NCBI GenBank assembly: GCA_002104905.1
Contig: MCFE01000234.1
Coordinates: 1-64,000 of the forward strand
Direction of reading: 5' to 3'
From: Basidiobolus meristosporus CBS 931.73
Taxonomy: Eukaryota; Basidiobolomycota; Basidiobolomycetes; Basidiobolales; Basidiobolaceae
Length of the DNA stretch: 64,000 nucleotides
A program made the position numbers and the translations under genes. The notes beneath the pieces were generated by a model that made no database searches, was not told where the DNA came from, and worked only from the letters and a program-made list of their open reading frames with translations. Shown here piece after piece: positions 33,640 through 46,638 of this stretch (position 1 is its first letter; every line of letters begins with the position of its first letter).

Positions 33640-34480
33640 CTCAAATACAAGACTGTCTTGAATCCACATGAGCATTGACAAAAAAGTGATATAGCAGTGT
33701 AACTTTGTTGAGTTGCAATCTGTTTGCCCCATGGACAAGACTACTTTGATTCAATGCTGTAAGAGAAGAGAAAAAAGACCAGGTAGCTAGTGTAGTAAGC
33801 CTCTCAGCCATGAAGCACACACACAGCATAGGAAGTATTACAATGATTACAGTCAGCGTTTTGCCACACAAGTCATATTTGACTATTCACCAGTCACAAC
33901 TAAGCCAATAATATCTTGCTGACCACTTGATACTTCTATAATGGCATCTGGCTGTACTTGTCACATTGCACAAACTGAATCAGGTGAGTTGATGAAGCCT
34001 TTAGGCTCACCTCAGCCTTCTGAGTATGTCATGCAGAGTGGGTGCTCTAAAGAAGCAGGCTGACAGATGGATCTTGAGCCTATCTTCCCCAACAACAGTC
34101 CCTGCATGTGACTGGCAAAATCCTAATATGCAATGACTCAACACCTATGGAAGAAAATGCCAAGAATACTTAATGGAATCAAGTGAGCCCAGTAATCCAT
34201 CTACTGCTGAATGATGTAGTGTTGTGGCTAGAGAAGTGGCATGTTTCCACTAATATCAGTAATAGGGGCTTTGAGGACTTACTACTACTTCTTGCCAAAA
34301 TCATCCTGCAATACAACTTACCAGGTAAATGGTACAAATAGATAACCATCATGCAACTAGCAACATATGGCCCAGAGGCTGTCCCAATACCAGCATCTGT
34401 TAACAGTTGCATGGTGTTAAACATAAGAAAATGACACCATTGCAAGGTGTCCAACATGTCAGGAATCCACTACTGTTGGG
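33640..34480 (+). mobile_element. Tnp2-type transposon N-terminal fragment (inverted copy of 63.4-64 kb)
   Basis: 34180-34420 is the reverse complement, with divergence, of 63400-63640 (landmarks AAGTAGTAGTAAGTCCTCAA, CCATCATGCAACTAGCAACA), and 33860-34130 parallels the end of the window. The frame is destroyed. Confidence 0.5.
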
Positions 34481-36184
34481 GAAAAACATTGGCTCAAAAC
34501 CAGTTTTTTTCACTAATGGGGTCACCTGCTGTTCCCCAATGTGTGCAGGCCTCCCATGCATTATTTCCCAGTCAGTCTCAAGAGTCTCTGCAGTGTTAAT
34601 ATACCCAGGTACAATATTCTGGCATCATAGTCTATATACATTATGATCTCTGATTCCCAAGGCTAATGGTTGACAATTTTCACTCCAAATTGAGCATTAG
34701 AGCTTAGTATTCACAAGTTGCAGTCCCTGAGTTAATGCCTTACTTGCTGAGAGTAGGTTCTAAGCCATTCCATGCAAAGGAAGTGTGTAGGCCAGTTTTA
34801 CTGCCTTATCACCTGTATTATTGCTCATATTTATCTATATACAGCCACTAATGGTAGCTTCCAGTCCATAGTTATCTTCCAGATAAGCCTTCCATTCAAC
34901 AAAAGTCCTTAAGTTCCTGAGCCTTGCCCTTATAACATTAATATGCTGCAATACTGCAGAGCCAATACACCACTCATTGCTATATTTAGTTGAACTCACT
35001 TTTGCTATAACATTTAAGTGCTCTTCAGTAGTTTATGATTTGCATGTTCTAGTTTATGTTTTTGTCCACTTGTTACCTCTGTCATTCTTGTGCCTGGTGG
35101 CATGACTTCTTACAGAATCTGCAGCAACCAGGTTTACTTTAGTTTTGTTGCTTTCCCTTCTTTTCTGTATGCCTTTATGAGCTCAATGAGGCATTATCTT
35201 TGATTTTCTCTACTTAGTCATTACATCTGAGTTCCTCATGAAGAGGCCTTCCTTTGACACACATCTATATTCAGATTGTTCTCAGTGTCTTCAAGAGAAA
35301 GTATGAATAGTGCATACTGGTCCAGAAAGTGGAAAAATAGGCAGAGTGACTTTTCTTCAGCATCTACACCAGCATTAATACTATGGCATACCTCTACAAG
35401 TGTCCCCATTTTGGTAGTGAGATGTAGCATGCCATCCTCTGCCATCTGAATAAAACTTGCATGATGCTGACTTTGCTCTAAAGATTTTCTCTAAGAATTC
35501 CCATGCTGCTTTGGTAGTATTAGAAGCATAAATTTGTCTAATGAAGAAATCCTCCATATTTATACATATGTCATCTTAGGTTCTTCTCTACTTCTTTGCA
35601 AACTTCTCAGCATCTTTTGCTGTCTCTATGAGCTCAACTTCTTTTCCTGCTGAATTATTCCAAAGCTTTCTTCCCTCAAGTTAATATGTATTTTGATTCT
35701 CTGAGTCTATAAATCTTCCCGGCAAACCTCTCCTTCACAGGTAAAATGCTTGTGGCTTCTGTTTGCTAATAGAAGTCTTTCTTAGAACAGATCAAGGCAA
35801 CTGGTGTTCATAGTATGTTGCAATTCAAGCCTTGTTTTGGATCAATGGAACTTATCAAGAAATAATGATAATACTTGAAATGATGTTAACTCATGAAGAG
35901 GTTAAGTTATGTATCATTGTATAGGTACTTCATTACACAAGCACTAAGTTAGAGATGTCTCTCAAGACTCAGAAGCATTCTGCAATAGTATCAGGGTTAA
36001 TGCACAATACTTGGTAAAAGTGCTAATTAGTACTTGATTATAGGGGAAGATTATATATTTATAGATCTGAAAGTAAGTGGCACAGTTAGGGCCCTTAATG
36101 AGCCCTAAAGTGATAATGACTAGCTGAGAACTATGAAGTAGTTTTTTAGCTGCTGAGTGATACTATATAGTCCAATATTCTACA
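34480..36184 (-). mobile_element. Copia-B fragment (-): 5' LTR 35816-36184 plus gag remnant
   Basis: The LTR is 369 bp in reverse orientation and ends TTCTACA, with Copia-B landmarks (mirror of CATTCAGCAGCTAAA and of the TATAAATACTGATCC type). Internal to it, 35445-35236 (-) encodes GTLVEVCHSINAGVDAEEKS, matching the Copia-B gag at 43870-43930 (EPLVEELYNINAGVDDEEK). 34480-34700 parallels the Copia-B stretch at 44590-44760. Inactive. Confidence 0.55.
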
Positions 36185-37692
36185 GCTCTAAATAATTACA
36201 CTCAGTGTAAATTGCCTGCAAATATTTTGAAGATATTCAATGGCAAGTGTTACAAACAGCCAGGTAGCAAGGACTACTCTGAGGGTGCATATGACCATGG
36301 GTTTGTCTTGACATCTGTAGAATTGTTATAAAACAAGTACTGCACTTGAAAATACTGCTGGCCACTGACTGTCATCAGCTGGAATCTGCTGTAAATTGTA
36401 CAGCATCAGAGTAAAAATCTTATGGTGGTCTTACAGATATCTGGGCCTAAATCTACATGATACCTGGAAAGCTAGCCCTATCCATTGCTATATGCATGCC
36501 AAGGCTATTCAGTGGTATGACAATAAATGGCCATCATGCCAAGTTGCATATTGTGAGCTGCACTGGAGAGACTTCAGCCATAAGTACAATGGCTTGTTTT
36601 ACTGCATAGAATAGACAGTTTTACTGTGAATTGTGGAAGGTGCAGGGGATCTACAGCATCAACTAAGCACATTGTCAATATATAAACACAACACCAAATA
36701 TTCTCACTTCTCATTTAGAATACACACAAAAGAATGAATGCAAATGCTGCAAAGCTGGTAAGCTATAAGATATAGACCAGAGTAAGAAGATACTGTATTA
36801 TTAGCTATACCAAATATAGTAGGAACATATAAAATCAAAAGCTTTCCACTATGAGCATGACATTTGCTGATCAACAGTATCTCAATACCAATGAGCAAGT
36901 TGTACATGTGGTTCCTCAGGCTAAATTAGCCATTTGAGATGCCAGAAATAGCACAGAATTGGAAGGATATTACAGAGGTTCAACTACCCAAAGGTGTTCA
37001 AGAGCTCCAGTCATCATTCATATGCATACATGGCTTTATATATGCAAAATCTGGAAAAACTCTATTTGTATTTATTAAAGTATCAATTGGAAGCAATTTC
37101 TATCCGGAGTTTACTTAAGGTACCAGGGTCATATATGTATTGCTTGGATGCAAGAAACAAGTAAGGGGTTTGAGTTATTAAGTAGCACTTGTAACACTGA
37201 GCTCATAGGTCTCTGCCACTGTTGTATCAATCATCAACTTCATTTTGGTGTTGCAATTTAGGAAGGGTTGGGCTATAAGAAACTGCTTGAGATATAATGA
37301 TATTACTGAGCTGTTTTGTGATTGCCAAGATGCTGAGTATTTATAGCCTTGTAGATGTAGCACAACTGCTGCACTAAGCTACAAAATCTGGCAATAATCA
37401 GAAGCATGCTACAAAAGTTCCAGAGCTAACATAGAGTGATTGTTGCTTATTACTCCAATCTGAGCTTGCTTGAATGTTACATCCAAGTTCTTTTGGAAGA
37501 ATAATACTTTTTACATAGTTTATGGTATAATTATCTTCTGGGCACTCAGTGAACATTTGGACTATTCTTACCTACCTGGTGGGCTGCAAGGTAGACAAAA
37601 TATCTTTTCTTCATCATTTAAGCCAGCATTGATACTATCAAGTTTTGTTGCAGGTGTTACAAATTTTGCAATGCATTTAAACATATTGTTTT
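36185..37692. other. AT-rich, CpG-poor stretch without recognised content
   Basis: Frames are short and motif-free. No match to the other repeats in the window was found by eye. The CpG-poor composition suggests older transposon DNA. Confidence 0.35.
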
Positions 37693-38042
37693 TGTTGTAA
37701 GAGTCTTGGAGATATTGGAAGTGATTTGGAGAACAAGTAGATTATGTGTTTTTCACTTAATGATTTATTGAATGTAAAAGTAGTATTTATACTTTTACGT
37801 GGTCTTGGCATTGCAAACACGTAGAATAGGTTAAGGAAGGTCCCAAGAACATGTGTGCAAAGTTTGGGGCTGTTTGGACAACTTTGAGAATTTTCATGTT
37901 CTGGGTACCTGGTATTTTGGTGAAAATATTCTAAGTAAATCCCAACAAGGAATTTGGTCAGTATTCTCTAGGATTTGAAGGTGATGATCTAAGTGACTAA
38001 GTTAGATGAATATTTAGGTGGAAAATACGAATTTTTACAACA
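37693..38042 (-). mobile_element. Copia-A solo LTR (-), 350 bp, perfect GTTTT duplication
   Basis: TGTTGTAAGAGTC to TTTTTACAACA, with GTTTT on both sides (37688-37692 and 38043-38047). It is very close to the copy at 25859, so both are relatively young. Confidence 0.9.
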
Positions 38043-38442
38043 GTTTTTAGGCTTCTTCCCTATGTTGTAACCATTTCTTTACTCATGTCTTTGTGGATAT
38101 GATATAGCTCTAACACCAAGTTAGGAGAGCTTATCAATATTGAGGATTGTGGCTTTGGCTTGTAGGGGTATGTCTGGTGAAATAGTGCAACTAGATCTTG
38201 GCATTGAATCCAACACTTGCTGAACTTCAAACTCTTGGCGTTTGTATACTTGGATGGCTGGGGGATTTGCTGAGTGCCAGTTGGGTAGAGTACTTTCATG
38301 GAATGATTCTAGTAGGGATACATGGATTTTGTCATAGATTTTCATACTTGGTGGCAACTGTAGTTAGTATACACTTGGACTAAGTTTCTTCTTGTTCTTA
38401 AATGGCCATAGTTTCTTGAAGCCTAATTTGTCACAAGGGTGG

Positions 38443-39505
38443 TGTAGCAGGATCACTCATTCCCATATTTTCTACTACCCTATATCTCTACTACATTTAT
38501 TTAGTTTATCCCATTTGTCTTGTCTGATCAGTACTATCCCATATACTGGCTGACTATTACACCTGCTTACCATATTGCATAAGTTATCCCTCACTTTATG
38601 TAAGATTACTAGCTGTAAGTGCTTCTATGTTAGGCAAGTACCTGCACCACTACCTGTGACACATGATCAACCCATGTCACCATCCCTACCATTTCCATAC
38701 CATATATGGTATCCCTATGTTACATAAGTTTCAGAGTACTGATTCCTGATTGGTTGGATGTGCTGTGCCTCTTAGAACCTTCCAGCACCTACTTAGAATA
38801 CTCTTAGCTCATTCTGATATTATTAAGATTTCTGTTGATCTCCAGAACCTTCTGGTACACCATGGTTAGTAATCCCTTAGCCAGTGAGAAAAGTATATAA
38901 GGGAGGCAATCCCTCAACAATAAATCATAATCCCTTTTATCAATATACCAAATTGTAGATTAGTGTGATCACTGCTACCTGCTGCTACCTGGACTTCCAA
39001 CCCCAGACCACAGAACAATCCCAGGAAACTGTGCTGACAGCCAACTGACCTTGGAGGCAATACTTATGAGAAATACTCAGAGTAGATATCTTTTATTATA
39101 TTTGATTCTTTCCCAAGTTTGTTCATGTACAGGCAAAGATACTTTTCTGTTGTTGTAACTATTGACTACAGCTGCATTCTTATCAAGTCCCTGCTGGTGG
39201 ATTTTACAGTTGTTTTGACTTTGGAAGCTTTAGTACATTGTCATCTCAAAGGATGCTGAGCCCAGCACATACTTTTGTTAAGACACCAACTAAGTTGGGG
39301 ATTGTAGCTCAATAGTTTTCCCTTGACAAGCTTGTGGCTTTATTCCCCATCACATTAGATTAGAGACAGAACCCAAGTATTCCTAGCAAGCTTTTGCCAG
39401 AGGTTTTTGCACCCAGTGAACATCCCACACACCAAATAATTCAGAAGTTTTGGACATATCTCTCCCTTGGACTTATAGACCATCACAGCAGCTGGTAGCA
39501 ATGTT
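38443..39505 (+). mobile_element. Gypsy-D LTR (38443-39170, 728 bp) plus leader and start of gag
   Basis: Starts TGTAGCAGGATCACTC (a short deletion relative to TGTAGTGGGG) and ends TTGACTACA. It contains AGTATATAAGGGAGGCAATC and AACAATAAATCATAA. The leader 39171-39400 and a gag start (ACCCAGTGAACATCCCACAC) follow. It breaks near 39505 into an oppositely oriented Gypsy piece. Confidence 0.7.
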
Positions 39506-39790
39506 TCTTTGCAAGAGCCATACATAATCTCCTTCATTAAGCTTTGGGCTAGGCTGCTGTTTGTTGTCTGCTAACTTCTTTCAACCCTCAAGTGCTAAGG
39601 ATAGTTCTTTCTTGCATGTTTCTTGGATTTCTAGAATTGTTGATGCATGTTCAGCTACAGGGGGGCTCATAGGGTCCGTTAGAACTTGAATATCAAACCT
39701 AAAAACATTTAAAAGTTTTGTAGCAATTAAGTTTAGATTGATAAATAAACTGTCACGTATCATATATGGTTTAAAATAGTCTTTAATGGA
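39505..39790 (-). pseudogene. Gypsy integrase C-terminal remnant (-)
   Basis: Minus-strand reading gives EIQETCKKELSLALEG, a stop, then KLNEGDYVWL, the usual end of a Gypsy integrase before its SH3-like/chromo region. Not part of the adjacent plus-strand Gypsy-D piece. Confidence 0.5.
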
Positions 39791-39959
39791 TGAAACATGT
39801 GGTTAGGGAGAGAGAGTTTTGCAGTTATCATCAAGTGATAAAGATTGTAAGTTGAGAATATTGTTTGATGATAAAGTAGTAAAAAGTATTATCAAGCAGG
39901 GAAAAGGTTGGGAGCCCAAATGGCCTCAACCAAGGCCAATAACAGAGAATTGCTGAAAT

Positions 39960-41038
39960 CTTTACCCTGCAGCCTGTGAAACTACTTGAAAGATGGGGAA
40001 TTGACTTTATTGGACCACTGAAAACTATCAGGAAATGCAACCATTGGATCCTAGTAGGAATTGACAATGCCACCAAATGGCCAGTGGCTAAAGCAGTACC
40101 TGCAACCAGTGAACAAGAAGTTGCAAGTTTTATCCACCATGAGATCCTCATGAAGTTTGATGCCCTGTTGAGATTCTATCTGATAGATGAGAAAACTTTA
40201 TGGCAAAGACATTGGAAACTTGCCTGGAAATGCAGCACATTGAACACTTTTAAACCCTGGCATATCAACCTAGAACCAATGGAATCACAGGGCAGTTTAA
40301 TGGATTATTTAGAAAAATGCTAACTAAGTATACATATGGAGCTGTCAGTAGATGGGATGAGTATATGGACCAGGCACTCTTTGCATGCAGAGTTAGAGTA
40401 CACAACACCACCCAACAAATGCCATCCTATGAGAAACAACACTTGAAAGAAGTTTGAGCCACAATGGACAGGACCTTTTGAGATCATCACAGAATGTCCA
40501 TTGGTAACTTACCAACCAGTGGACAAACAAGGGAATATCTGGGAAGATTTAGCTCATAGACACAGACTCAAGCTTGCAAGACTTAACAACAATACTGAAC
40601 CATCTAGATATTGGTATCATAAGAAAAGAGATTCAGGAGAACCCTCTCAATTTTAGTAGGGGAGAATGTCATGATCTACTGCTTGATTATTTAGGTTAGA
40701 TCAGCTTTTAGTCAAATCAATTAGTTATATCTTTAGCCTATCAGTATATCAGTGTTATCAATCAAATCAGTAGCATGAGTCAGCAAATGAATCAGCAGAT
40801 ATTTATCTGACAGATATATATATATCAAGTGGGATCTTGTTGGGTGATGATGATGCAATCAAATAAGTCATCAGCCACAGCCTACATTAGGAAGCACAAT
40901 TAGTCAGTAATTGATCTGGCAAGATGTATATAAGGTGCTGCTAGAACCTCATTAAAAGTCAATTCAAGTTTTAGTGAACACAACACTAGCTAAACTCCCT
41001 GTTTCTTCACAACTTTTATACCAAGACCTGTAACAACA
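39960..41038 (+). mobile_element. Gypsy-C 3' end: integrase remnant and LTR (40667-41038)
   Basis: 39976-40320 encodes an integrase core fragment (LLERWGIDFIGPLKTIRKCN, VGIDNATKWPVAKAVPATS). The C-terminal stretch and a purine tract (AGTAGGGGAGAA) follow, directly before the LTR that starts TGTCATGATC and ends CTGTAACAACA. The tract marks this LTR as the 3' LTR of the upstream piece. Confidence 0.7.
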
Positions 41039-42268
41039 GGAGTTTTCCTCCACTCTAACACCCCAGAAGGTCTAGACTCTTTGAAAGAATATTCAGATGT
41101 GCTGCCAGATGAGCTGGTAAACCTACCACCAGTCAGAGATGTGCTTAATGACATTGACACAGGAGATAGTCCTCCAGTGAGTAAGGCACTTTACAGAGTA
41201 AATCCATTGAAGCTGGAAGAGATGAAGTGATATATAAATCAGTTATTGAAGCAAGGAAATATCAGACCTAGCAAGCCACCTTAGGGGACACCAGTACTTT
41301 TTGTGAAAAAGAAGGATGGAGCACTTAGGATGTGCACTGACCTGAGATCCCTCAGCTCAGTTACCATGAAGAATCAATACCCCATACCTTGAATTGAAGA
41401 GCTTTTCAACCAACTTGATGGTGCCACAATACTCAGCAAGATTGGCTTCATGTCAGATTACAGCCAGATTAGGGCAAAACTGCAAGACATCCCTAAGATA
41501 GCATTGAGGACCAGATATGGACACTACAAGTACTCTGGCATGAGTTTTGGCTTTACCAGTGCCCCTGCAATACTCATGACCTTGATGCATACAGTCTTCC
41601 AGGAGTACTTAGACAAGTGTGTGGTAATCTACAAGACAAGATATTGATATATATAGGACAGAAGAGAAACATTTGGTGCATATCAAAAAGGTCTTGAAGA
41701 GGCTAGGAGAGAACAGGCTGTATGGCAAGCTAGCAAAGTGTGAACTCTTGAAAGAACATGTTGCATGCCTGGGACACATAGTGACTAGCACCGGAGTGAC
41801 CTTAGACCCCAAGAAGGCTGAAGTCATCAAGAATCTGAAGCAGCCTCATAGTACTTCAGAACTCATATCATTCCTTGAAATGATTGTCTATTGTTGAAGA
41901 TTTGTCAAGTCCTTTGCAAGTATTGGAGCCCCTTTAACTGATATTCTCAAGAAAGGCAACACCATGAAGCAGGACATAGCCTGTGAGACTGCCTTTCAGA
42001 CACTCAAGAATGAACTTACTAAACTGCCAAGCCTATGAATCCCAGACTTCATTAAAGAGTTTACTCTGTCCACAGATGCTTCAGACTATGCTATTGCTCA
42101 AGTATTGGGCTAAGTATATGAAAGAAAGGACTACCCAGTTGCTTTTGAGTCCAAGAGGCTTAACTCCGCAAAATGAAACTATCCAAAGCATGAGAAGGAG
42201 ATGCTTGCCATAATACACTGCTTGAAGACCTGGAGATGCTAAATTAAAGGAGCCAAGTGCACTATGAG
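41039..42268 (+). pseudogene. Gypsy-C reverse transcriptase and start of RNase H (+)
   Basis: Contains [74 protein letters not shown] and FQEYLDKCVVIY. The catalytic Y-x-D-D is lost to a small frame change (VVIYKTRY, stop). In-frame TGA codons replace conserved Arg positions (after EEMK and after YPIP). Coding continues as FLEMIVYC and RNase H (EMLAIIHCLKTW) until Copia-A interrupts it at GAKCT. Gag and protease are missing upstream. Confidence 0.75.
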
Positions 42269-42594
42269 TGTTGCAAAAGTTTGTAATTCCACCTGAATAT
42301 TCACACAACTTAGTCACTTAGATCACTGCCTTCAAATACTAGGGAGTGCTGACCAAATTTCTTGTCAGGATTTACTTAAATATTTTGTCCAAGGTATCAG
42401 GTACCCAGAATATAAATTTTCTCCAAGTTGTCCAAGTTGCCCCAAGCTTTCCAGACATGTTAATAGGACCTTTTAACCTATTCTATATGTTTATAATGCC
42501 AAGACCATGTAAAGGGATAAATAGTACTCTCACATTCAATAAATTGCTAAGTGAAGTCCACATAATGTACTTGTTCTCCAAATCACAAAAAATT

Positions 42595-43065
42595 TAATTA
42601 ACAGAATTACCTGGCTGGTGGATGAGCTGGAATCTGCAGGCATATACGCTACCAGTGATAATTTGATAGTACCATTCTGAATAGCCTGATAGTGAAGTTT
42701 CAAGGCCTTGTAACAGTCCTAGAGTCCAGAACTGAAGATTTGACCTTAAATTATGTATATGGAAAGCTCCTGGATGAAGAATCAAGAAAATCAAGCACCA
42801 ATGAGAAGGAAGAAGATTTTCTTGAATAAGCAATGATAGCCAACAAAGGAGGTACCAAAGACCATACAGAGGCAACATCAACCTGTTTTGCAACAACTGC
42901 AAAAGGAAAGAACACACATCAGACCAGTGTCTCAGACCAAGAGATAATCAGCATAAGAAGCCTGAATATGGAAATGCTGAAAAAGTTGAAGCTAGGCTAC
43001 TTGTATATGCGCTAATTATGACCACAAACAAGGATTCTCAGATGTAGTGCATTGACTCTAGAGCA
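42595..43065 (+). pseudogene. Copia-A gag C-terminal half, zinc knuckle and start of protease
   Basis: ITWLVDELESAGIYATSDNL is UBN2-type gag. The knuckle reads LFCNNCKRKEHTSDQCL (C-x2-C-x4-H-x4-C intact). The protease motif C-I-D-S-R-A is cut exactly at 43065 by Copia-B. Confidence 0.7.
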
Positions 43066-43451
43066 TGTTCAAATATAGGACTATTTGCTATCATTCAGCA
43101 GCTTAAATTTACTTAGCAATTCCAGACTAGTCTTGGTCACTGCAGGACAAATTTGCAGCCCCAACTTCACCAGTTTCTTCACATCTATCATCCTATGATT
43201 ATTCCCCTAGGGTGAAGATCAAATTAACACTTTTTACCAAACATTATGTACTGACCCTGTAACTATTACACAAAGCTCCTGAATGTTTAGAATCCCTCCT
43301 TACTTAGTGTGGCAGCCGTATTACTTCTACAAAGGTATAAATACTGATCCTCTTTAAGAATAAGCAGCAGCTTAACTATTATCACTATATCTTGATAAGT
43401 TCCTTATATCCAAACAACTTTCAAATTGCGACAGGTCATGCACCCCAATTG

Positions 43452-44573
43452 CCTTAACCTATTCTACAGATGACTTCAACCAGCAAACAGAACAATACAA
43501 ACATATTCCCTGTCAGGGGGAGGTTTGATGAGAAGAACTACAGACTTTGGAAAATCCAGATGCAGATCTAATTTGAGGAAAAGAAGCCTTGAAGTATAAT
43601 GACAGGAAAAGATGTTGAGCCTAAATGAACAGCAGAAGAAGTAGAAAAGTTTCAAGAGAAGGAGAGAAAGGCCTTCAATGCTTTCAGTATCAATATGCAA
43701 GATTCCTTCATTGGACAAATCCATGCTTCATACAGCCAAGGCAGCATGGGAATCCTTAGAAAAGATCTTTAGAGCAAAGCTAGTATCAATCAAGCTTCAT
43801 TTAAAACAAAATTTCTTCCACATGAGGAAGAAGTCAGATGATGTCATGCTACATCTCATTACCAGAATAGAGCCACTTGTAGAAGAACTTTACAACATTA
43901 ATGCTGGTGTGGATGATGAAGAAAAGATACTCTATCTGCTTTGCAGCCTACCAGACAAGTATGAGCCACTCATACTTTCTTTTGAAAGCAGAGAAAAAAC
44001 TTGACTTTAGACTTTGTCAAAGGAAAACTTCTCCATGCAGAACTCAAATGTAATGATCCAGCAGAGAAAACTGAAGACAATGCTCTATTCAGCTTTGAAA
44101 GGGACACAGATAAGAAGGGAAAGCAACAAAACCAAAGAAGACCTGGTTGCTGTAACTATTGCAAAAAACCAGGACACTGGGCAAGAGAATGCAAGAAACA
44201 AGCACACAAAAAACAGAAACTGGAGCAGGTAAATCATACACCTACTGATGAACAGTTATTGGTAAGTATACAAGAGAGTGCAAGTAACCAAAGTAACAAA
44301 TGGTACATTGGCTCTGGAGCATCACAGCATGTTTATGGTTTAAAGGAGTGGTTCAGCAATCTAATGACTATTCCCATTAGAAAGGCTTATCTGGGGGACA
44401 ACTCTACACTGGATGCTACCCCCGGTGGGTCTCTACTACTAAATACAAGTGATTTCTCAGATCCTTCAGCAGCAAAACTGACTGATGTACTCAACATACC
44501 TGGAATAGCTAAGAGCCTATTCTCAGTCAGTAAAGCAACTGCTCAGGGACTGAAATTTGTTTTACTAGGCTGA
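43452..44573 (+). pseudogene. Copia-B gag and protease
   Basis: Gag begins FPVRGRFDEKNYRLWKIQMQ with several stops up to 43680. It then continues open (KAAWESLEKIFRAKLVSIKL, INAGVDDEEKILYLLCSLPD), shifts frame at about 44000, and runs through the knuckle CCNYCKKPGHWARECKK. The protease start reads WYIGSGASQHVYG: the catalytic Asp of the D-S/T-G-A motif is Gly, which would abolish activity. It ends at TGA 44571-44573. Confidence 0.75.
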
Positions 44574-44779
44574 ACTGCTCAATACTGAGTTAAAATGGAC
44601 AAAAATAAGCCTTGGGAATTAGAGATCACAATATATACTAGTTACAATGCAATATTATTGTACCTGAGTGTGCCAACATTGCGGAAACTATTGAAACTAA
44701 CTGGGAGGCATAACATAGGAGGCTGAGGCACATTGGGGAACAGAATCTGGAACAGCCAATGCAAAGTTCAGATGCTACT

Positions 44780-46022
44780 TTGTAGCAACAAGCCATGCTG
44801 GAGGAGTGCCAATCACTGATCAAGGCAAAAACCTGGGAACTTGTAGATTTACCAAATGGGAGAAAGCCAATGGGATGTAGGTGTGTCTACAAAATCAAGA
44901 TAACCCCAAATAGTACTGATGATAAGTACAAGGCTAGATTGGTGGCTAAAGGTTATTCCCAGATCCTGGGAATAGACTTTAAGGAAACATTTGCTCCAGT
45001 TGCCAAGTGTAACTCCATTAGGTTAACTCTATCCCTGGCAGCTGTGCATAGTCTAGATCTACACCAAATGGATGCTGCAACAGCCTATCTAAAGGGAGAT
45101 TTGCAAGAAACTATATACATAGAGCAACATAAGGTTTTACCAATCCACCAGGCCCCAGACACAGGAAATTGCTGTATGGTCCTAAGCAGGCACCTAGAGC
45201 ATAGTACATCAAGATTGACGCATATCTAAAGGAGATTGGGTTTATTTATAGCACTGCTGATCACAGTCTAAATGTGAAACTGCTCAAGAAGGGTGTGATC
45301 ATCCTAGTTCTGTATGTGGATGACCTAATAGTAGCCACAAGTGACCAGGAGGCACTTAAACAGATGAAATCAGATCTCTTCAGCAAGTCTGAGATGAAAG
45401 ATCTTGGAAATTGAGCTGTTTTCTTGGAATTGAAGTGAATTTTGATATACTTGCGCAGAAAACTGTGCTGAACCAGTCCAAGTACAACAGGGTCACTCTT
45501 TGATGCTTCCAAATGGAAAGTTGCAAGCCTGCTGCTGTACCTATGGACAATAATTTCAATTTGAGCAAATCTCAGCCAGTTTCAGGTGAGAATGGCTCAA
45601 ATATAGACCAAAACCTTCCCTATCAGTCAGTGGTTGGTGGCCTGATCTACTTGATGGTTTCTACACATACTGTTATTTCAATGGGAGTTGGAATAGCTAT
45701 GTAATTTATGCAGAATTATGGATTAAATCAAATTACAGCAGTTAAGTGGATTCTCAGCAATCTACAAGGTAGCACTAATATGGTACTGGAATACTCTGGA
45801 GCAGCTAAGAGGCAAAAATTTGATGGGTATAGTGATTCAGATTGGGGTAGAGATATGGTTGACCATAACTCTGCCACTGGGTCTGTATTCTTTTATACTG
45901 AGGCAGCTATTATTTGGAACTGCAAGAAACAACCAGCTGTGGCCCTATCAACAACTGATGCTGAATATATGGCTGCCTGCCAAGCAACTAAGGAGGCTTT
46001 ATGGGTACGGAATTATTCATAG
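44780..46022 (+). pseudogene. Copia-B reverse transcriptase and RNase H
   Basis: The RT (RVT_2) is recognisable from SLIKAKTWELVDLPNGRKPM, RLVAKGYSQILGIDFKETFA, PVAK and MDAATAYLKGDL, with LYVDDLIVATSDQEALKQMK carrying the YVDD catalytic motif at about 45312. There are stops and a frame change between 45229 and 45500. RNase H: DSDWGRDMVDHNSATGSVFF and KKQPAVALSTTDAEYMAACQ. Confidence 0.75.
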
Positions 46023-46638
46023 ACTCAAGCTTTCATTCAGATGGACCAATATGTATCAGCAAAGATAATCAAAGTTGAATTTCTCTAGCTAGAAATTCTA
46101 CTAATCATGCCAGAACTAAGTACATAGATATACAACACCACTTTGTAAGGGAAGCTGCAGAAAATAACTTAGTAGAGTAAGTTTACTGTTCAACTAACAA
46201 AATAGTGGCAGATTTGCTGACAAAACCACTAGCCAGACCACAATTTGAGAGTCTCAGGGAGGAATTGGGACCAAGAAATTACTGAAATATTTGGCATCAT
46301 TCAGCAGCAAAAAATTCACTTAACAATCCCAGACTATTCTTGGCCACTGTAAGACTAATTTGCAGTCCCAACCTTGCCAATTTCTTCATATCTATCATCC
46401 TATGATTGTTCCCCTAGAATGAAGATCAAATTAACACTTTTACCAAACATTATGTACTAACCCTGAAACTGTCACAGAGTGCTCCTGAATATTAACAAAG
46501 CCCTTACTTAGTGTTACAGCCATATTACTTCTACAAAGGTATAAAAACTGATCCTCTTTAAGAATAAGCAACAGTTTAACTAGTATCATTATATCTTGAT
46601 CAGTTTTTTATATCCATATCACTTCTTAAGTTGCAACA

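Larger units (their letters stand above)
43066..46638 (+). mobile_element. Copia-B retrotransposon (+), 3.6 kb, integrase-deleted
   Basis: LTRs 43066-43433 (368 bp) and 46280-46638 (359 bp) share CATTCAGCAGC, TTATGTACTGACCCTG-type stretches and CTTTAAGAATAAGCA. Target duplication GAGCA (43061-43065) / GGGCA (46639-46643). Internal: gag, knuckle, protease, then directly RT and RNase H. About 1 kb of integrase is missing between 44573 and 44795. LTR divergence and stops indicate an old, dead copy. Confidence 0.8.

Noticed and set aside
36396-36614. 72-codon frame in the AT-rich segment
   Set aside because: Random-looking composition and no link to any transposon domain.
40667-42268. LTR at 40667 as the 5' LTR of the Gypsy-C element to its right
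   Set aside because: The LTR is preceded by Gypsy integrase sequence and a purine tract, as a 3' LTR should be, and followed directly by mid-pol sequence with no primer-binding site, gag or protease.
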